From Primorskyibacter flagellatus (GTDB taxonomy: Bacteria; Pseudomonadota; Alphaproteobacteria; Rhodobacterales; Rhodobacteraceae): DNA of 64,000 nt. Below the pieces are notes generated by a model. The model did no database searches. It saw nothing but the letters and a program-made list of their open reading frames with translations, and was not told the DNA's origin. Within the stretch, counting starts at the first letter, position 1, and each line of letters opens with the position of its first letter. The stretch lies in NCBI RefSeq assembly GCF_014638275.1, contig NZ_BMFJ01000001.1, positions 2,468,338-2,532,337 on the forward strand. The letters are read 5' to 3'. This document shows, in pieces, positions 53,867 to 62,814 of this stretch. The translations under genes were made by a program, and so were the position numbers.

Positions 53867-54349
53867 TTATTCGGCGGCGACCGCCGGGACCTCCTGACCG
53901 GAGGCCGCGAGGATGGCTTTCACGATGTTGTGGTAGCCGGTGCAGCGGCAGATGTTGCCCTGCAGATGCTCGCGGATTTCGGATTCGCTCGGCTTGGGGT
54001 TCACTTCGAGAAGCGAGGCGGCGGCCATTACCATGCCGGGTGTGCAGAATCCGCACTGGAGCCCGTGGTGATCCTGGAATGCCTGCTGAATCACGTTGAG
54101 CGAGCCGTCCTTGTTCGCCTGCCCCTCGATCGTGCCGACTGTGGCGCCATCGGCCTCGGCGGCGAACATGGTGCAGGCCTTCACCTGCTTGCCGTCGACA
54201 TGGACCGTGCAGGCGCCGCACTGACTGGTGTCACAGCCGACATGGGTGCCGGTCAGGCCCAGCTCCTCGCGCAGGAACGTGACGAGAAGCGTGCGCCCCT
54301 CGACCTCGCCGGACATGGACTTGCCATTGACCGTCATCGTGACTTTCAT
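53867..54349 (-). CDS. coxS: CO dehydrogenase-like small ([2Fe-2S]) subunit
   Basis: A 160-residue iron-sulfur subunit with two [2Fe-2S] sites. The plant-type cluster uses C39, C44, C47 and C59 ([21 protein letters not shown]). The second uses C99, C102, C134 and C136 ([20 protein letters not shown]). It passes electrons from the large to the FAD subunit. ATG 54349 has GGAGGAAAC upstream; the frame remains open further 5' but overlaps the coxG gene. Confidence 0.94.
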   Translation of the reverse strand: MKVTMTVNGKSMSGEVEGRTLLVTFLREELGLTGTHVGCDTSQCGACTVHVDGKQVKACTMFAAEADGATVGTIEGQANKDGSLNVIQQAFQDHHGLQCGFCTPGMVMAAASLLEVNPKPSESEIREHLQGNICRCTGYHNIVKAILAASGQEVPAVAAE

Positions 54350-54392
54350 CTGTTTCCTCCCGTTGCTGGCCGGTCTTTCCGGCTTGCTGCGT

Positions 54393-54905
54393 TCAGGACG
54401 TGATGCGTTTGAACCAGCCTTTTTTCGGCTGGTCGCCGTCCTGATCTGGTGCGTCGGAGGCATCGTTGCCCTCGACGACATTCTCGAAATTCTCGAAGAA
54501 CTGGTCGGCCATTTTCTTGGCGAAACCGTCGATGATCCGGCTTCCAAGCTGGGCCAGTTTTCCACCGACCTTTGCCTCGACCTCGTAATGCAGGCGGGTG
54601 CCGCCCTCGATCTCTTCCAGCCGGACATTGGCCCCGCCCTTGGCGAAACCGGCCGCGCCGCCCTTGCCCTCGCCCGACAGCGTCAGGCTTTCCGGTTCGT
54701 TGAGATTGGAGACAGTGACCGCGCCCTTGAAGGTGGCCTTCACGGGGCCGACCTTCTGCACCACCGTGGCCTCGAACCCGTCGTCCGGAGAGCCGGTGAG
54801 TTCCTCGCAGCCCGGCACGCAGGCTTTCAGCACCTCGGGCGACAGCAGTGCGGCGTAGACGGTGGCCCGGTCCGCAGAGATCTCGCGGGAATCAGTCAGT
54901 TGCAT
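54393..54905 (-). CDS. coxG: CoxG-like SRPBCC membrane-anchor/maturation protein
   Basis: A 170-residue CoxG-family protein with a polyketide-cyclase-type SRPBCC fold. [38 protein letters not shown] and [23 protein letters not shown] match CoxG. CoxG has been linked to membrane attachment of CO dehydrogenase and, recently, to quinone binding. A basic, Lys-rich C-terminal tail ([13 protein letters not shown]) could help in membrane contact. It leads the cox operon and is followed by coxS after 43 bp. Its promoter is in the 236-bp region shared with the divergent Hint/RTX gene. Confidence 0.88.
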   Translation of the reverse strand: MQLTDSREISADRATVYAALLSPEVLKACVPGCEELTGSPDDGFEATVVQKVGPVKATFKGAVTVSNLNEPESLTLSGEGKGGAAGFAKGGANVRLEEIEGGTRLHYEVEAKVGGKLAQLGSRIIDGFAKKMADQFFENFENVVEGNDASDAPDQDGDQPKKGWFKRITS

Positions 54906-55141
54906 GGCGGGCCTCCTCTTTGCTCCGACCCTAGCGCGTCGGGGCGCGGGTGCAAACGGAAACCCGCATGGCGGAATTCTGCGGGCCTTCCGGCGAGGTC
55001 ATTCAAATTGGCAAAGGCGGGCATGCAGAAGTCAAATCTTGTCCTAAGAAATACCTTATTTCGCCTGCATACAGGTCCTTGAAAAATGTACCAGTTTACC
55101 GGGAGGCGGATCGCCGAAAGGCGGAGTATCCACAAGATAAA

Positions 55142-56836
55142 GTGCCGACGACCTTTGAAGTCATATATCTGGGGACGCTCTCCAAGATCGACACGTCCCA
55201 AGGGAACGAGATCGCAGAAAGCGCCTCCGCGATCCTGGGCAGCTATGGCAGCGCGGCGGCACCGCTTTATTCCCAGATCCGGACGCTTTCCGCCGTCGAT
55301 CTGAGCGAGGACGACAACAGCAGCTACGACTTCGACAACGGCGGCGGCTACGACACGTTCCGGATCAACGGCGGGTCGATCCAGTCCTTCGACGGCGCAG
55401 CCCGCTACAACATCACGCTGACCTATATCGACGGCACCACCGCCAACGTGCGCGCCTACGTGCTGCAGGATACGGCGGGGCGCAGCTACCTTGTGCCGGA
55501 ACTGTCCTACAACTCCGATCAGGCGCAGCTCGAGGCCAAGCCGATCGAGTCGCTGATCCTGACCTCCGTCCACAGCAACACGGGCGACGACAACGGCGAT
55601 CTGGCCGGAAGCCGCTATGCCGCCGATTTCGCAAGCCCGACGGAGGGCACCTCGGGCAGCGACTCCATGTCGCTTGGCTACACGGACGCCAATGGCAACC
55701 AGATCACCACCGGGGCCGACTGGATAAACGCCTATGGCGGCAACGATACCGTCAGCGGCGACGGCGGCAGCGACCTGATCTACGGCGGAGCCGGGCATGA
55801 CGTCGTCTATGGCGGGTCGGGCGGTGACGCGATTCACGGTATGAGCGGGGACGACCAGCTTTTCGGCGGGTCGGGCAACGACAGCCTCACCGGCGGGTCA
55901 GGCAATGACACGATCAACGGGGATTCCGGCAACGATACGCTTCAGGGCGGTACCGGCAACGACAGCCTCACCGGCGGTGACGGCAACGACGTCTTCCAGT
56001 ACCAGCCGGGGGACGGGATCGACACGATCACCGATTTCAACACCGGCAACACCGGCGCGCTTGGCGACGGCAACCTGCTGAACAACGACTACATTCACCT
56101 TTACGAATATTACGACAACCTTGCCGAACTGCGCGCGGACTTCGACGACGACGGGATCCTGAACCAGTCGAACTCCGGTACGGTCGACTATTCCAACAAC
56201 ACGCTGTTCGCCGGAGGCGGGTTGGTGTTTCAGGGCGTCGACCGGTCGGCCTTCCGGACCGACAACGTCGGTGTCGCCTGCTTCACTGCCGGGACCCGGA
56301 TCCGCACTCCGGGCGGAGAGGTACGGATCGAGACGCTGCAGCCGGGCGACCTGGTCGAGACACGCGACAACGGTCCGCAGCCGCTGCGCTGGATCGGCAC
56401 GACCCGGCTTGGGCAGGCGCGGCTGGACGCGGACGAACGGCTGCGACCGGTGGCGATCAAGTCCTGGGTGCTCGGGTCGCAGCGGGATCTGCTGGTGTCG
56501 CGCCAGCACGCCTTTCTGGACGGCACAGGCGGGCGGCTGATCCGCGCGGCGCAGATGCTCAAGGAGAACTGGCGCGGGGTGCGCGCGGCGCAGGGTCGCA
56601 AGAAGATCACCTATGTGCATCTGATGTTCGACCGGCACGAACTGGTCTTTGCCGAGGGCATCGCGACCGAAAGCATGTACCCCGGCCCGATGGCGCTTTC
56701 GGGCCTGAAGCGGGAATGCCGCGAAGAACTGCTTAATATCTTCCCGCAGCTGACGCTCGTCACGCGTGACGTGCCGCCGGAGCTGCTGTACGGCCCGCCC
56801 GTGAGACATATCTCGGGACACGACCGGCCGCACTGA
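55142..56836 (+). CDS. RTX-repeat protein with C-terminal Hint domain
   Basis: About 564 residues. The N-terminus (TTFEVIYLGTLSKIDTSQG, NEIAESASAILGSYG) resembles roseobacter Hint proteins. A block of nonapeptide Ca2+-binding RTX repeats (GGSGNDSLTGGSGNDTINGD and similar) spans about 200-290. The C-terminal Hint (hedgehog/intein) domain begins with CFTAGTRIRTPGGEVRIETL, QPGDLV, giving C as the potential self-cleaving residue. Type I secretion through an RTX exporter is expected, and no exporter is seen. The GTG at 55142 is chosen; a longer frame from 54950 has non-typical sequence. Divergent from coxG. Confidence 0.85.
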   Translation: MPTTFEVIYLGTLSKIDTSQGNEIAESASAILGSYGSAAAPLYSQIRTLSAVDLSEDDNSSYDFDNGGGYDTFRINGGSIQSFDGAARYNITLTYIDGTTANVRAYVLQDTAGRSYLVPELSYNSDQAQLEAKPIESLILTSVHSNTGDDNGDLAGSRYAADFASPTEGTSGSDSMSLGYTDANGNQITTGADWINAYGGNDTVSGDGGSDLIYGGAGHDVVYGGSGGDAIHGMSGDDQLFGGSGNDSLTGGSGNDTINGDSGNDTLQGGTGNDSLTGGDGNDVFQYQPGDGIDTITDFNTGNTGALGDGNLLNNDYIHLYEYYDNLAELRADFDDDGILNQSNSGTVDYSNNTLFAGGGLVFQGVDRSAFRTDNVGVACFTAGTRIRTPGGEVRIETLQPGDLVETRDNGPQPLRWIGTTRLGQARLDADERLRPVAIKSWVLGSQRDLLVSRQHAFLDGTGGRLIRAAQMLKENWRGVRAAQGRKKITYVHLMFDRHELVFAEGIATESMYPGPMALSGLKRECREELLNIFPQLTLVTRDVPPELLYGPPVRHISGHDRPH

Positions 56837-56899
56837 CAGACCCGCGCCGGCCCGGCGTCGTTATGCCACTGCCCCGTTTTCCAGTTGTCGAAACCCTTT

Positions 56900-56968
56900 C
56901 GCGAGAGTATGACCGGCGGCGGGACACCCCTCCCCAACGAGGGGCGTATGACTGGAAGGTTACTACCA
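56900..56968 (+). promoter_or_regulatory. Likely serC RNA motif (cis-regulatory leader)
   Basis: The leader before serC has hairpin CCCCTC (56927-56932) with GAGGGG (56939-56944), followed by GCGTATGACTGGAAGGTTAC just before the start. The conserved serC motif known in alphaproteobacteria sits at this position. The related GAGTATGACCGG lies upstream of the hairpin. The assignment relies on context and partial sequence resemblance, so it is tentative. Confidence 0.55.
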
Positions 56969-58123
56969 ATGGCGAACAACGCTCCGGCATCGCGGCCGGC
57001 AAATCCGCGATTCTCCTCTGGCCCCTGCGCCAAGATCCCCGATTTTGACCTGAACATGCTTTCCGACGCCGCGCTTGGCCGGTCGCATCGCGCTGCCGTC
57101 GGCAAGGAAAAGCTGCTCGCCGCGATCGAAGAGACGCGCGACCTGCTTGGCGTGCCGGCCGACTACAAGATCGGCATCGTGCCCGCGTCGGACACCGGCG
57201 CCGTGGAAATGGCGATGTGGTCCCTGCTCGGCCCGCGCAAGGCGACGATGCTCGCCTGGGAAAGCTTCGGCTCCGGTTGGGTCACCGACGTGATCAAACA
57301 GCTCAAGATCGACGCGGAGAAGATCGAGGCCGGGTATGGCGAGATCGTCGATCTCTCCTCGGTCGATTTCGACACCGACGTGGTCTTCACCTGGAACGGC
57401 ACGACCTCCGGCGTGCGGGTGCCGAACGGTGACGCGATTCCGGCGGACCGCGCGGGTCTGACGATCTGCGACGCGACCTCTGCGGCCTTCGCGCAGGACC
57501 TGCCCTGGGACAAGCTCGATGTCACCACCTTCTCCTGGCAGAAGGTCATGGGTGGCGAGGCGGCACATGGGATGCTGATCCTGTCGCCGCGTGCCGTGGA
57601 ACGGCTGGAAAGCTACATCCCCGCCTGGCCGATGCCGAAGATCTTCCGCCTGACGAAGGGCGGCAAATTGATCGACGGCATCTTCAAGGGCGAGACGATC
57701 AACACGCCCTCCATGCTGGCGGTCGAGGATTACCTCGTCGCCCTGGCCTGGGGCCGCAAGGTCGGCGGGCTGAAGGGCCTGATGGCCCGTGCGGATGCCA
57801 ATGCCGGCGCGATCTGGGACTTCTGCGAGAGCCGCGACTGGATCGCGAACCTCGCCGTCGATCCGGCGACGCGGTCCAACACCTCCGTCTGCCTGAAGTT
57901 CACGGATGCGCGCATCAAGGACGGCGCCGCCTTTGCCAAGGCCGTTGCGAAACGGCTTGAGAAGGAAGGCGTGGCGCTGGATGTCGGCGCTTATCGTGAC
58001 GCCCCGGCGGGTCTGCGGATCTGGTGTGGCGCGACGGTGGAGACCTCTGACGTCGAGGCGCTGCTGCCGTGGATCGAGTGGGCCTTCGAGGCCGAAATCG
58101 CCGCGCAGGTCGAAACCGCGTGA
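56969..58123 (+). CDS. serC: Phosphoserine aminotransferase
   Basis: A 384-residue PLP enzyme making 3-phosphoserine from 3-phosphohydroxypyruvate. [12 protein letters not shown] is the N-terminal phosphate-binding motif, and the PLP lysine is in [16 protein letters not shown]. The sequence is the alphaproteobacterial SerC type (about 380-390 residues, [15 protein letters not shown]). ATG 56969 was chosen because it directly precedes the conserved start; upstream in-frame ATGs would lie in the RNA leader. It is followed by serA after 113 bp containing inverted repeats. Confidence 0.95.
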   Translation: MANNAPASRPANPRFSSGPCAKIPDFDLNMLSDAALGRSHRAAVGKEKLLAAIEETRDLLGVPADYKIGIVPASDTGAVEMAMWSLLGPRKATMLAWESFGSGWVTDVIKQLKIDAEKIEAGYGEIVDLSSVDFDTDVVFTWNGTTSGVRVPNGDAIPADRAGLTICDATSAAFAQDLPWDKLDVTTFSWQKVMGGEAAHGMLILSPRAVERLESYIPAWPMPKIFRLTKGGKLIDGIFKGETINTPSMLAVEDYLVALAWGRKVGGLKGLMARADANAGAIWDFCESRDWIANLAVDPATRSNTSVCLKFTDARIKDGAAFAKAVAKRLEKEGVALDVGAYRDAPAGLRIWCGATVETSDVEALLPWIEWAFEAEIAAQVETA

Positions 58124-58142
58124 CAGGCGCGGTGTCCGTGGT

Positions 58143-58205
58143 GCCGGGCTGAAGCCCGGCCTACGCACACCGCAGGACATATCTTAGGGCGGGCTTCAGC
58201 CCGCC
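58143..58205. repeat. Pair of GCCGGGCTGAAGCCCGGC-type inverted repeats
   Basis: GCCGGGCTGAAGCCCGGC (58143-58160) and GGCGGGCTTCAGCCCGCC (58188-58205) are each a hairpin with an 8-bp stem, and the two are inverted with respect to each other. They lie between serC and serA. They may be an intergenic BIME-like repeat affecting transcript stability or termination (inference). Confidence 0.6.
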
Positions 58206-58236
58206 TCCCCCAGACATTCCCATAAGGAGCGCCACC

Positions 58237-59832
58237 ATGGCCCCCAAGGTTCTCATCTCCGACGCGCTGTCGGACGCCGCAGTTCAGATCTTCAAGGATC
58301 GCGGCATCGAAGTCGACTTCCAGCCCGCCCTTGGCAAGGACAAGGAAAAGCTGGCTGAGATCATCGGCAATTACGACGGTCTCGCCATCCGGTCCGCCAC
58401 CAAGGTGACCGCCGCCCTGCTCGAAAAGGCCACCAACCTCAAGGTGATCGGCCGTGCCGGGATCGGCGTCGACAACGTCGACAAGGACGCCGCGTCGAAG
58501 AAGGGCGTGATCGTCATGAACACTCCTTTCGGCAACATGATCACCACCGCCGAACATGCCATCGCGATGATGTTCGCCGTGGCGCGGCAGATCCCCGAGG
58601 CCTCGGCCTCGACCCATGCCGGGAAATGGGAAAAGTCCAAGTTCATGGGTGTCGAACTCACCGGCAAGGTGCTGGGCGTGATCGGCGCGGGCAATATCGG
58701 CGGCATCGTCTGCGACCGGGCGCGCGGGCTGAAGATGAAGGTCATCGCCTACGATCCCTTCCTTGGCGAAGAGAAGGCCGACAAGATGGGCGTGGAGAAG
58801 GTCGAACTGGACGACCTGCTCAAGCGTGCCGACTTCATCACCCTGCACGTCCCGATGACCGAGCAGACGAAGAACATTCTGTCGCGCGAGGCGCTGGCCA
58901 AGACCAAGCCGGGCGTCCGCATCATCAACTGCGCGCGTGGCGGGCTGGTCGATGAAGAGGCCCTGGCGGAGCTGCTGAAGTCCGGCCATGTCGCAGGCGC
59001 GGCCTTCGACGTGTTCTCGCAGGAACCGGCTACCGAAAACGCGCTGTTCAACCTGCCGAACGTCGTCTGCACCCCGCACCTCGGCGCCTCGACCTCCGAA
59101 GCGCAGGAGAACGTGGCGCTGCAGGTGGCGGAGCAGATGTCGAACTACCTGATCGACGGCGCGGTCGAGAACGCGCTGAACATGCCGTCCATGACCGCCG
59201 AAGAAGCCAAGGTCATGGGTCCGTGGGTGAAGCTTGCCGGTCATCTGGGGTCGTTCATCGGCCAGATGACGGACGAGCCGATCAAGGCCATCAACATCCT
59301 CTATGACGGGGTGGTGTCGCAGATGAACCTCGCCGCGCTGAACTGTTCTGTGGTCGCGGGGATCATGAAGAAGTCCAACCCGGACGTGAACCTCGTCTCC
59401 GCCCCGGTCGTGGCGAAAGAGCGCGGGATCCAGATCTCCACCACCAATCAGGACAAGTCCGGCGCTTTCGACGGCTACGTCAAGGTGACGGTGGTGACGG
59501 AGAAGCGCGAACGCTCCATCGCGGGCACCGTGTTCTCGGATCACAAGCCGCGCTTCATCCAGATCAAGGGCATCAACATCGACGCCGAGGTGGGGAGCCA
59601 CATGCTCTACACCACGAACGAAGACGTGCCGGGGATCATCGGTACGCTTGGCGGGACGCTTGGCAAGAACGGTGTGAACATCGCGAACTTCACGCTCGGC
59701 CGCGCGGCGGCGGGCGGCGAGGCGATTGCATTGCTCTACCTCGACGAGGCGCCGAACCCGGTTGCACTGCAGGAACTGGCCGCCACCGGAGCGTTCCGCC
59801 AGATCCAGCCGCTGACCTTCGACGTGGCGTGA
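58237..59832 (+). CDS. serA: D-3-phosphoglycerate dehydrogenase
   Basis: A 531-residue enzyme of the long SerA type, catalysing the first step of serine synthesis. NAD-binding GKVLGVIGAGNIGGIVCDRA, catalytic region ARGGLVDEEALAELLKSG and HLGASTSEAQENVALQVAE are present. An ASB domain and a C-terminal ACT domain (MLYTTNEDVPGIIGTLGGTL, GKNGVNIANFTLGR) follow, the latter for serine feedback inhibition. AAGGAGC precedes ATG 58237. Together with serC upstream it makes phosphoserine; serB is not in the window. Confidence 0.97.
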   Translation: MAPKVLISDALSDAAVQIFKDRGIEVDFQPALGKDKEKLAEIIGNYDGLAIRSATKVTAALLEKATNLKVIGRAGIGVDNVDKDAASKKGVIVMNTPFGNMITTAEHAIAMMFAVARQIPEASASTHAGKWEKSKFMGVELTGKVLGVIGAGNIGGIVCDRARGLKMKVIAYDPFLGEEKADKMGVEKVELDDLLKRADFITLHVPMTEQTKNILSREALAKTKPGVRIINCARGGLVDEEALAELLKSGHVAGAAFDVFSQEPATENALFNLPNVVCTPHLGASTSEAQENVALQVAEQMSNYLIDGAVENALNMPSMTAEEAKVMGPWVKLAGHLGSFIGQMTDEPIKAINILYDGVVSQMNLAALNCSVVAGIMKKSNPDVNLVSAPVVAKERGIQISTTNQDKSGAFDGYVKVTVVTEKRERSIAGTVFSDHKPRFIQIKGINIDAEVGSHMLYTTNEDVPGIIGTLGGTLGKNGVNIANFTLGRAAAGGEAIALLYLDEAPNPVALQELAATGAFRQIQPLTFDVA

Positions 59833-59898
59833 CAGGGCCGTGACAGGGCCGTGACAGGGGCCTGACACGAGCCCGATACCGCGGGCAAGACCCTCAGG

Positions 59899-59930
59899 AC
59901 GCCGCCCGGAGCAATCCGGGCGGCGTTTTT
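59899..59930 (+). terminator. Intrinsic terminator of serA
   Basis: ACGCCGCCCGGA and TCCGGGCGGCGT form a perfect 12-bp stem with GCAA loop, followed by TTTTTGTTTT. It lies about 70 bp past the serA stop. Between stop and stem, GTGACAGGGCC occurs three times in tandem (59830-59860). Confidence 0.92.
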
Positions 59931-59963
59931 GTTTTCCGGCGTCGTTATTCGGTCCGGGCCGGA

Positions 59964-60335
59964 TCAGGCGGTGCGACCGCGCGTCGCGACGGTGAAGACG
60001 AAGATCAGCATCGACAGGATCGTCAGGATCGACCCGATGGCCGCCAGTGCCTCACCACCACCGCTGATGGCGATGGCGATGCCGGGGGCCATGATGACAA
60101 CGCCGGCCACGGCAAGGGCGAGATGGATTTTCGCCAGCAGCGTTTCGGCTGCGGACGGAACCAGGTGGTAGAAGGTGCCGAACAGGGCCAGCGTGACCCA
60201 TCCCACCAGGTTCAGGTGCGCATGTGCCGGGGACAGCACGTGGTCGTGGGACATCGACATCTTGATCCCCCAGCCCATGCCGATCAGCGCGCACAGGGCG
60301 CCGGACAGGAAAAACAGGAACGGAACGGTTTTCAT
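59964..60335 (-). CDS. Small membrane protein resembling part of heme-copper oxidase subunit I
   Basis: A 123-residue protein with four transmembrane helices (about 5-25, 40-62, 70-88, 98-117). The first loop and second helix read SHDHVLSPAHAHLNLVGWVT, then LALFGTFYHLVPSA, which resembles helix II of heme-copper oxidase/NO-reductase subunit I where a heme-ligating histidine lies. Histidines H30, H32, H38, H40, H58 and H70 cluster. Full-length catalytic subunits have 12 helices; this has only four, so function is unclear. Thirteen bases separate it from the cupin gene upstream, so both are one operon. Confidence 0.65.
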   Translation of the reverse strand: MKTVPFLFFLSGALCALIGMGWGIKMSMSHDHVLSPAHAHLNLVGWVTLALFGTFYHLVPSAAETLLAKIHLALAVAGVVIMAPGIAIAISGGGEALAAIGSILTILSMLIFVFTVATRGRTA

Positions 60336-60347
60336 GGTCGTCTCTCC

Positions 60348-60794
60348 TCAGTTGCCCAGGGGCGGGCCGGTGAAGCGCAGGTTGAACCTGGCGGCGGATT
60401 GTTCGATGGCGGCCATGTCCTCGGGAATGCGGCACTGCTGGCGGGCCATGTCGTAGAAGAACCCCTCGAAGCCGCCGGGGGTCAGGATGACGAGGTGCCG
60501 GCAGGGCTTGTCGCCGATCACGCGGTAGGTGTGTTCGACACCGCGCGGCACGAAGACGGTTTCCCCGGCGGAGCGGGTGAACATCTCACCATCGGCCCAG
60601 AATTCACAGACGCCGGAGAGCAGCACAAAGATCTCGTCCTCCTTGTCATGCACATGGCGGGGCGGGCTGGCGTTCACCGGCGACAGGGTGTCGACGATGG
60701 ACATCGCGCCCCCGGAATCGGATGGGGCCATCAGGGTGTGATACCGGACGCCGCCCCATTCGGCAGCGTCCGGGGACAGGGGAAAGAATGACAT
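60348..60794 (-). CDS. Cupin-domain protein
   Basis: A 148-residue single-domain cupin. Motif 1 is PPRHVHDKEDEIFVLLSGVCE (two His and Glu metal ligands) and motif 2 is ETVFVPRGVEHTYRV. The C-terminal segment (FYDMARQQCRIPEDM) continues the jelly-roll. Metal-dependent dioxygenase or binding activity is possible but unproved. ATG 60794 has AAGGAG upstream. It starts a two-gene operon with the small membrane protein and is divergent from a LysR regulator, likely controlling it. Confidence 0.85.
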   Translation of the reverse strand: MSFFPLSPDAAEWGGVRYHTLMAPSDSGGAMSIVDTLSPVNASPPRHVHDKEDEIFVLLSGVCEFWADGEMFTRSAGETVFVPRGVEHTYRVIGDKPCRHLVILTPGGFEGFFYDMARQQCRIPEDMAAIEQSAARFNLRFTGPPLGN

Positions 60795-60956
60795 GGCAAT
60801 ACTCCTTGAATCGCCGATCCCGGGAGGATCGGAATGCTCGGTTGGCCGTAACGGCCTGAAACGGTGACTGTTTCGTCGCCAATTCGCGACGGGTCCAACT
60901 TGGCACATCAAAACGAAAAGGAGAAATTGCATAAACATATGATAAGAATCCGTCCC

Positions 60957-61901
60957 ATGAATTTGGCGGCTTTCGATCTGAACCTTCTCAAGGTGCTCGA
61001 CGCGCTCCTGCGCGAAGGGTCCACCGTGCGTGCAGGGCAGCGGGCCGGGCTGTCGCAGCCCGCGGTGTCGGCGGCCCTGTCGCGGCTTCGCCATGCCCTG
61101 AACGATCCGCTTTTCGTGCGCGAGGGACGTGGCCTTGTGCCGACGGATTACGCGCGGTCGCTGGAATCTCCCCTGCGCGCGCTGCTCGAGTCGGCGGAGA
61201 CAATGCTGGCAGGTCCCGGTGATTTCGATCCGGAGCGTGCCGACATGAACTTCCGCCTGTCGGGCAGCGACTTCTTTGCAGAGATGCTCATGCCGGGTCT
61301 GGCCGACCACCTGGGCCGGGCCGCGCCGAACATCCGCGTGCAACTGGTCGACCTGGTACCGGACAGCTATGTCGACACGCTGGACCGGTACATGGTCGAC
61401 ATGGCGCTGATCCCGCGCGGCGACTTTCCCGAATGGGTCGACCACCGGGTGGTGTTCCATTCCGGCTTTACCGCCATTGCCCGGCGCGGCCACCCGGCGC
61501 TGGTGGCGGCGGGGGTGGCGGACGGCGACCCGATGCCGATCGACCTGTTCTGCGCCCTGCCCCACGTGCTGTTTTCGCCCGAGGGCAAGCTGTACGCCAT
61601 GGGGGACGCGGCGCTTGAGCGGTTCGGGCGGCGGCGGCACGTGGCGATGACCCTGCCGGTATTCTCGGGCGTCTACCGCGCGGTGGCCGGCAGTGACCTG
61701 ATCGCGCTGCTGCCGGAACAACTGGCCGATCACGTCGCAGAACGTGAAGGCCTGACCCGTCATCCGCCGCCGATCCCGGTGGACAAGGCGGCCATCTGCA
61801 TCGTCTGGCACAAGCGGTCGACCAACGCCCCGCCGCACCGCTGGCTGCGTGAGCAGATTGCGCGGGTCCTCTCCCCGCTCGACACCGGCGCGCCCTGCTA
61901 G
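60957..61901 (+). CDS. LysR-family transcriptional regulator
   Basis: About 314 residues. The HTH is LLREGSTVRAGQRAGLSQPA, VSAALSRLRHALNDPLFVRE, the LysR hallmark. The C-terminal type 2 periplasmic fold has LSGSDFFAEMLMPGLADHL and VFHSGFTAIARRGHPALVAA. The start is taken as ATG 60957 (MNLAAFDLNLL), which places the HTH at the usual distance; ATG 60939 is also in frame, preceded at distance by AAGGAG. It is divergent from the cupin gene across a 162-bp gap, so it probably regulates it. Confidence 0.9.
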   Translation: MNLAAFDLNLLKVLDALLREGSTVRAGQRAGLSQPAVSAALSRLRHALNDPLFVREGRGLVPTDYARSLESPLRALLESAETMLAGPGDFDPERADMNFRLSGSDFFAEMLMPGLADHLGRAAPNIRVQLVDLVPDSYVDTLDRYMVDMALIPRGDFPEWVDHRVVFHSGFTAIARRGHPALVAAGVADGDPMPIDLFCALPHVLFSPEGKLYAMGDAALERFGRRRHVAMTLPVFSGVYRAVAGSDLIALLPEQLADHVAEREGLTRHPPPIPVDKAAICIVWHKRSTNAPPHRWLREQIARVLSPLDTGAPC

Positions 61902-61964
61902 CCGCTTCCCGTCTGGACTCGCGCCGGCGCACCCCGCATCAAGGCGTCGGGAAAGGCGGGCCGC

Positions 61965-62693
61965 ATGACCATCTACGCAATCGGCGACATCCATGGACAA
62001 CGGGCCCTGCTGGAACAGGCGCTCGACCGGATCGAGGCGGATGGTGGCGCCGGGGCGGAGGTCGTATTCCTGGGCGATTATACCGACCGCGGGCCGGACA
62101 GCCGCGGGGTGATCGACCTGCTGGTCGCGGGCCTGGCAGAGGGGCGGCGGTGGACCTGTCTCATGGGGAACCATGACCGGATGTTCCACCGTTTCGCGAC
62201 CTCCGGCGTGGCCACGGACGACAATATCAAGTCCGGCGCGCCCTGGACACACGAACGCCTTGGCGGCCTCGCGACCCTTGCGAGCTACGGCATCCGCCGG
62301 GCGGAGGAGCGCAGCGCAGCGGACCTCTGGCAGGCGGCCCACGACGCAGTGCCGGAGGCCCACGTCGCCTTCCTCGCCAGCCGTCCGCTGCATGCGGAGC
62401 GTGACGGCCTGCTTTTCGTGCATGCGGGGATCCGCCCCGGTCTGGCGCTTCGCGATCAGGTGGAGGACGACCTGATCTGGATCCGCTCTCCCTTCCTGGA
62501 ACACTCCGCGCCCCATCCCTGGCTGGTCGTGCACGGTCACACGGCGGGCGACGGGATCGAACATGCGGGCAACCGGGTGAACCTGGACGGCGGCGCAGGC
62601 TACGGACGCCCGCTGCGAACCGCCTGTTTTGAGGGGGATGCGGTCTTCGAACTCACCCCCTCCGGACGGGTGGCCCTGACCGTGAACGGCTGA
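61965..62693 (+). CDS. Metallophosphoesterase, PrpA/lambda-type Ser/Thr phosphatase
   Basis: A 242-residue cytoplasmic phosphatase. The metal motifs are in AIGDIHGQRALLEQAL, FLGDYTDRGPDSRGVIDLL and CLMGNHDRMFHRF; late histidines in FVHAGIRPGL and VVHGHTAGDGI. This is the compact bacterial PPP-like phosphatase type that dephosphorylates Ser/Thr/Tyr phosphoproteins; its target is unknown. It follows the LysR gene by 63 bp on the same strand. Confidence 0.9.
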   Translation: MTIYAIGDIHGQRALLEQALDRIEADGGAGAEVVFLGDYTDRGPDSRGVIDLLVAGLAEGRRWTCLMGNHDRMFHRFATSGVATDDNIKSGAPWTHERLGGLATLASYGIRRAEERSAADLWQAAHDAVPEAHVAFLASRPLHAERDGLLFVHAGIRPGLALRDQVEDDLIWIRSPFLEHSAPHPWLVVHGHTAGDGIEHAGNRVNLDGGAGYGRPLRTACFEGDAVFELTPSGRVALTVNG

Positions 62694-62814
62694 CCGGGAC
62701 CCGCACAGGCGGTTTCGCGGGTCGCAAATGCCGGTTTCGCAGGGCGGCAAGCTCGGGTAGAACTCGAACCGCGGCGGCGGCCTGCCGCAGAGGAGCAGGG
62801 ACAGGGAGACCCCA

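Noticed and set aside
54950-55141. Extended N-terminus of the Hint/RTX protein.
   Set aside because: Sequence is unlike the conserved start of related proteins; a GTG at 55142 fits the TTFEVIYLG beginning.
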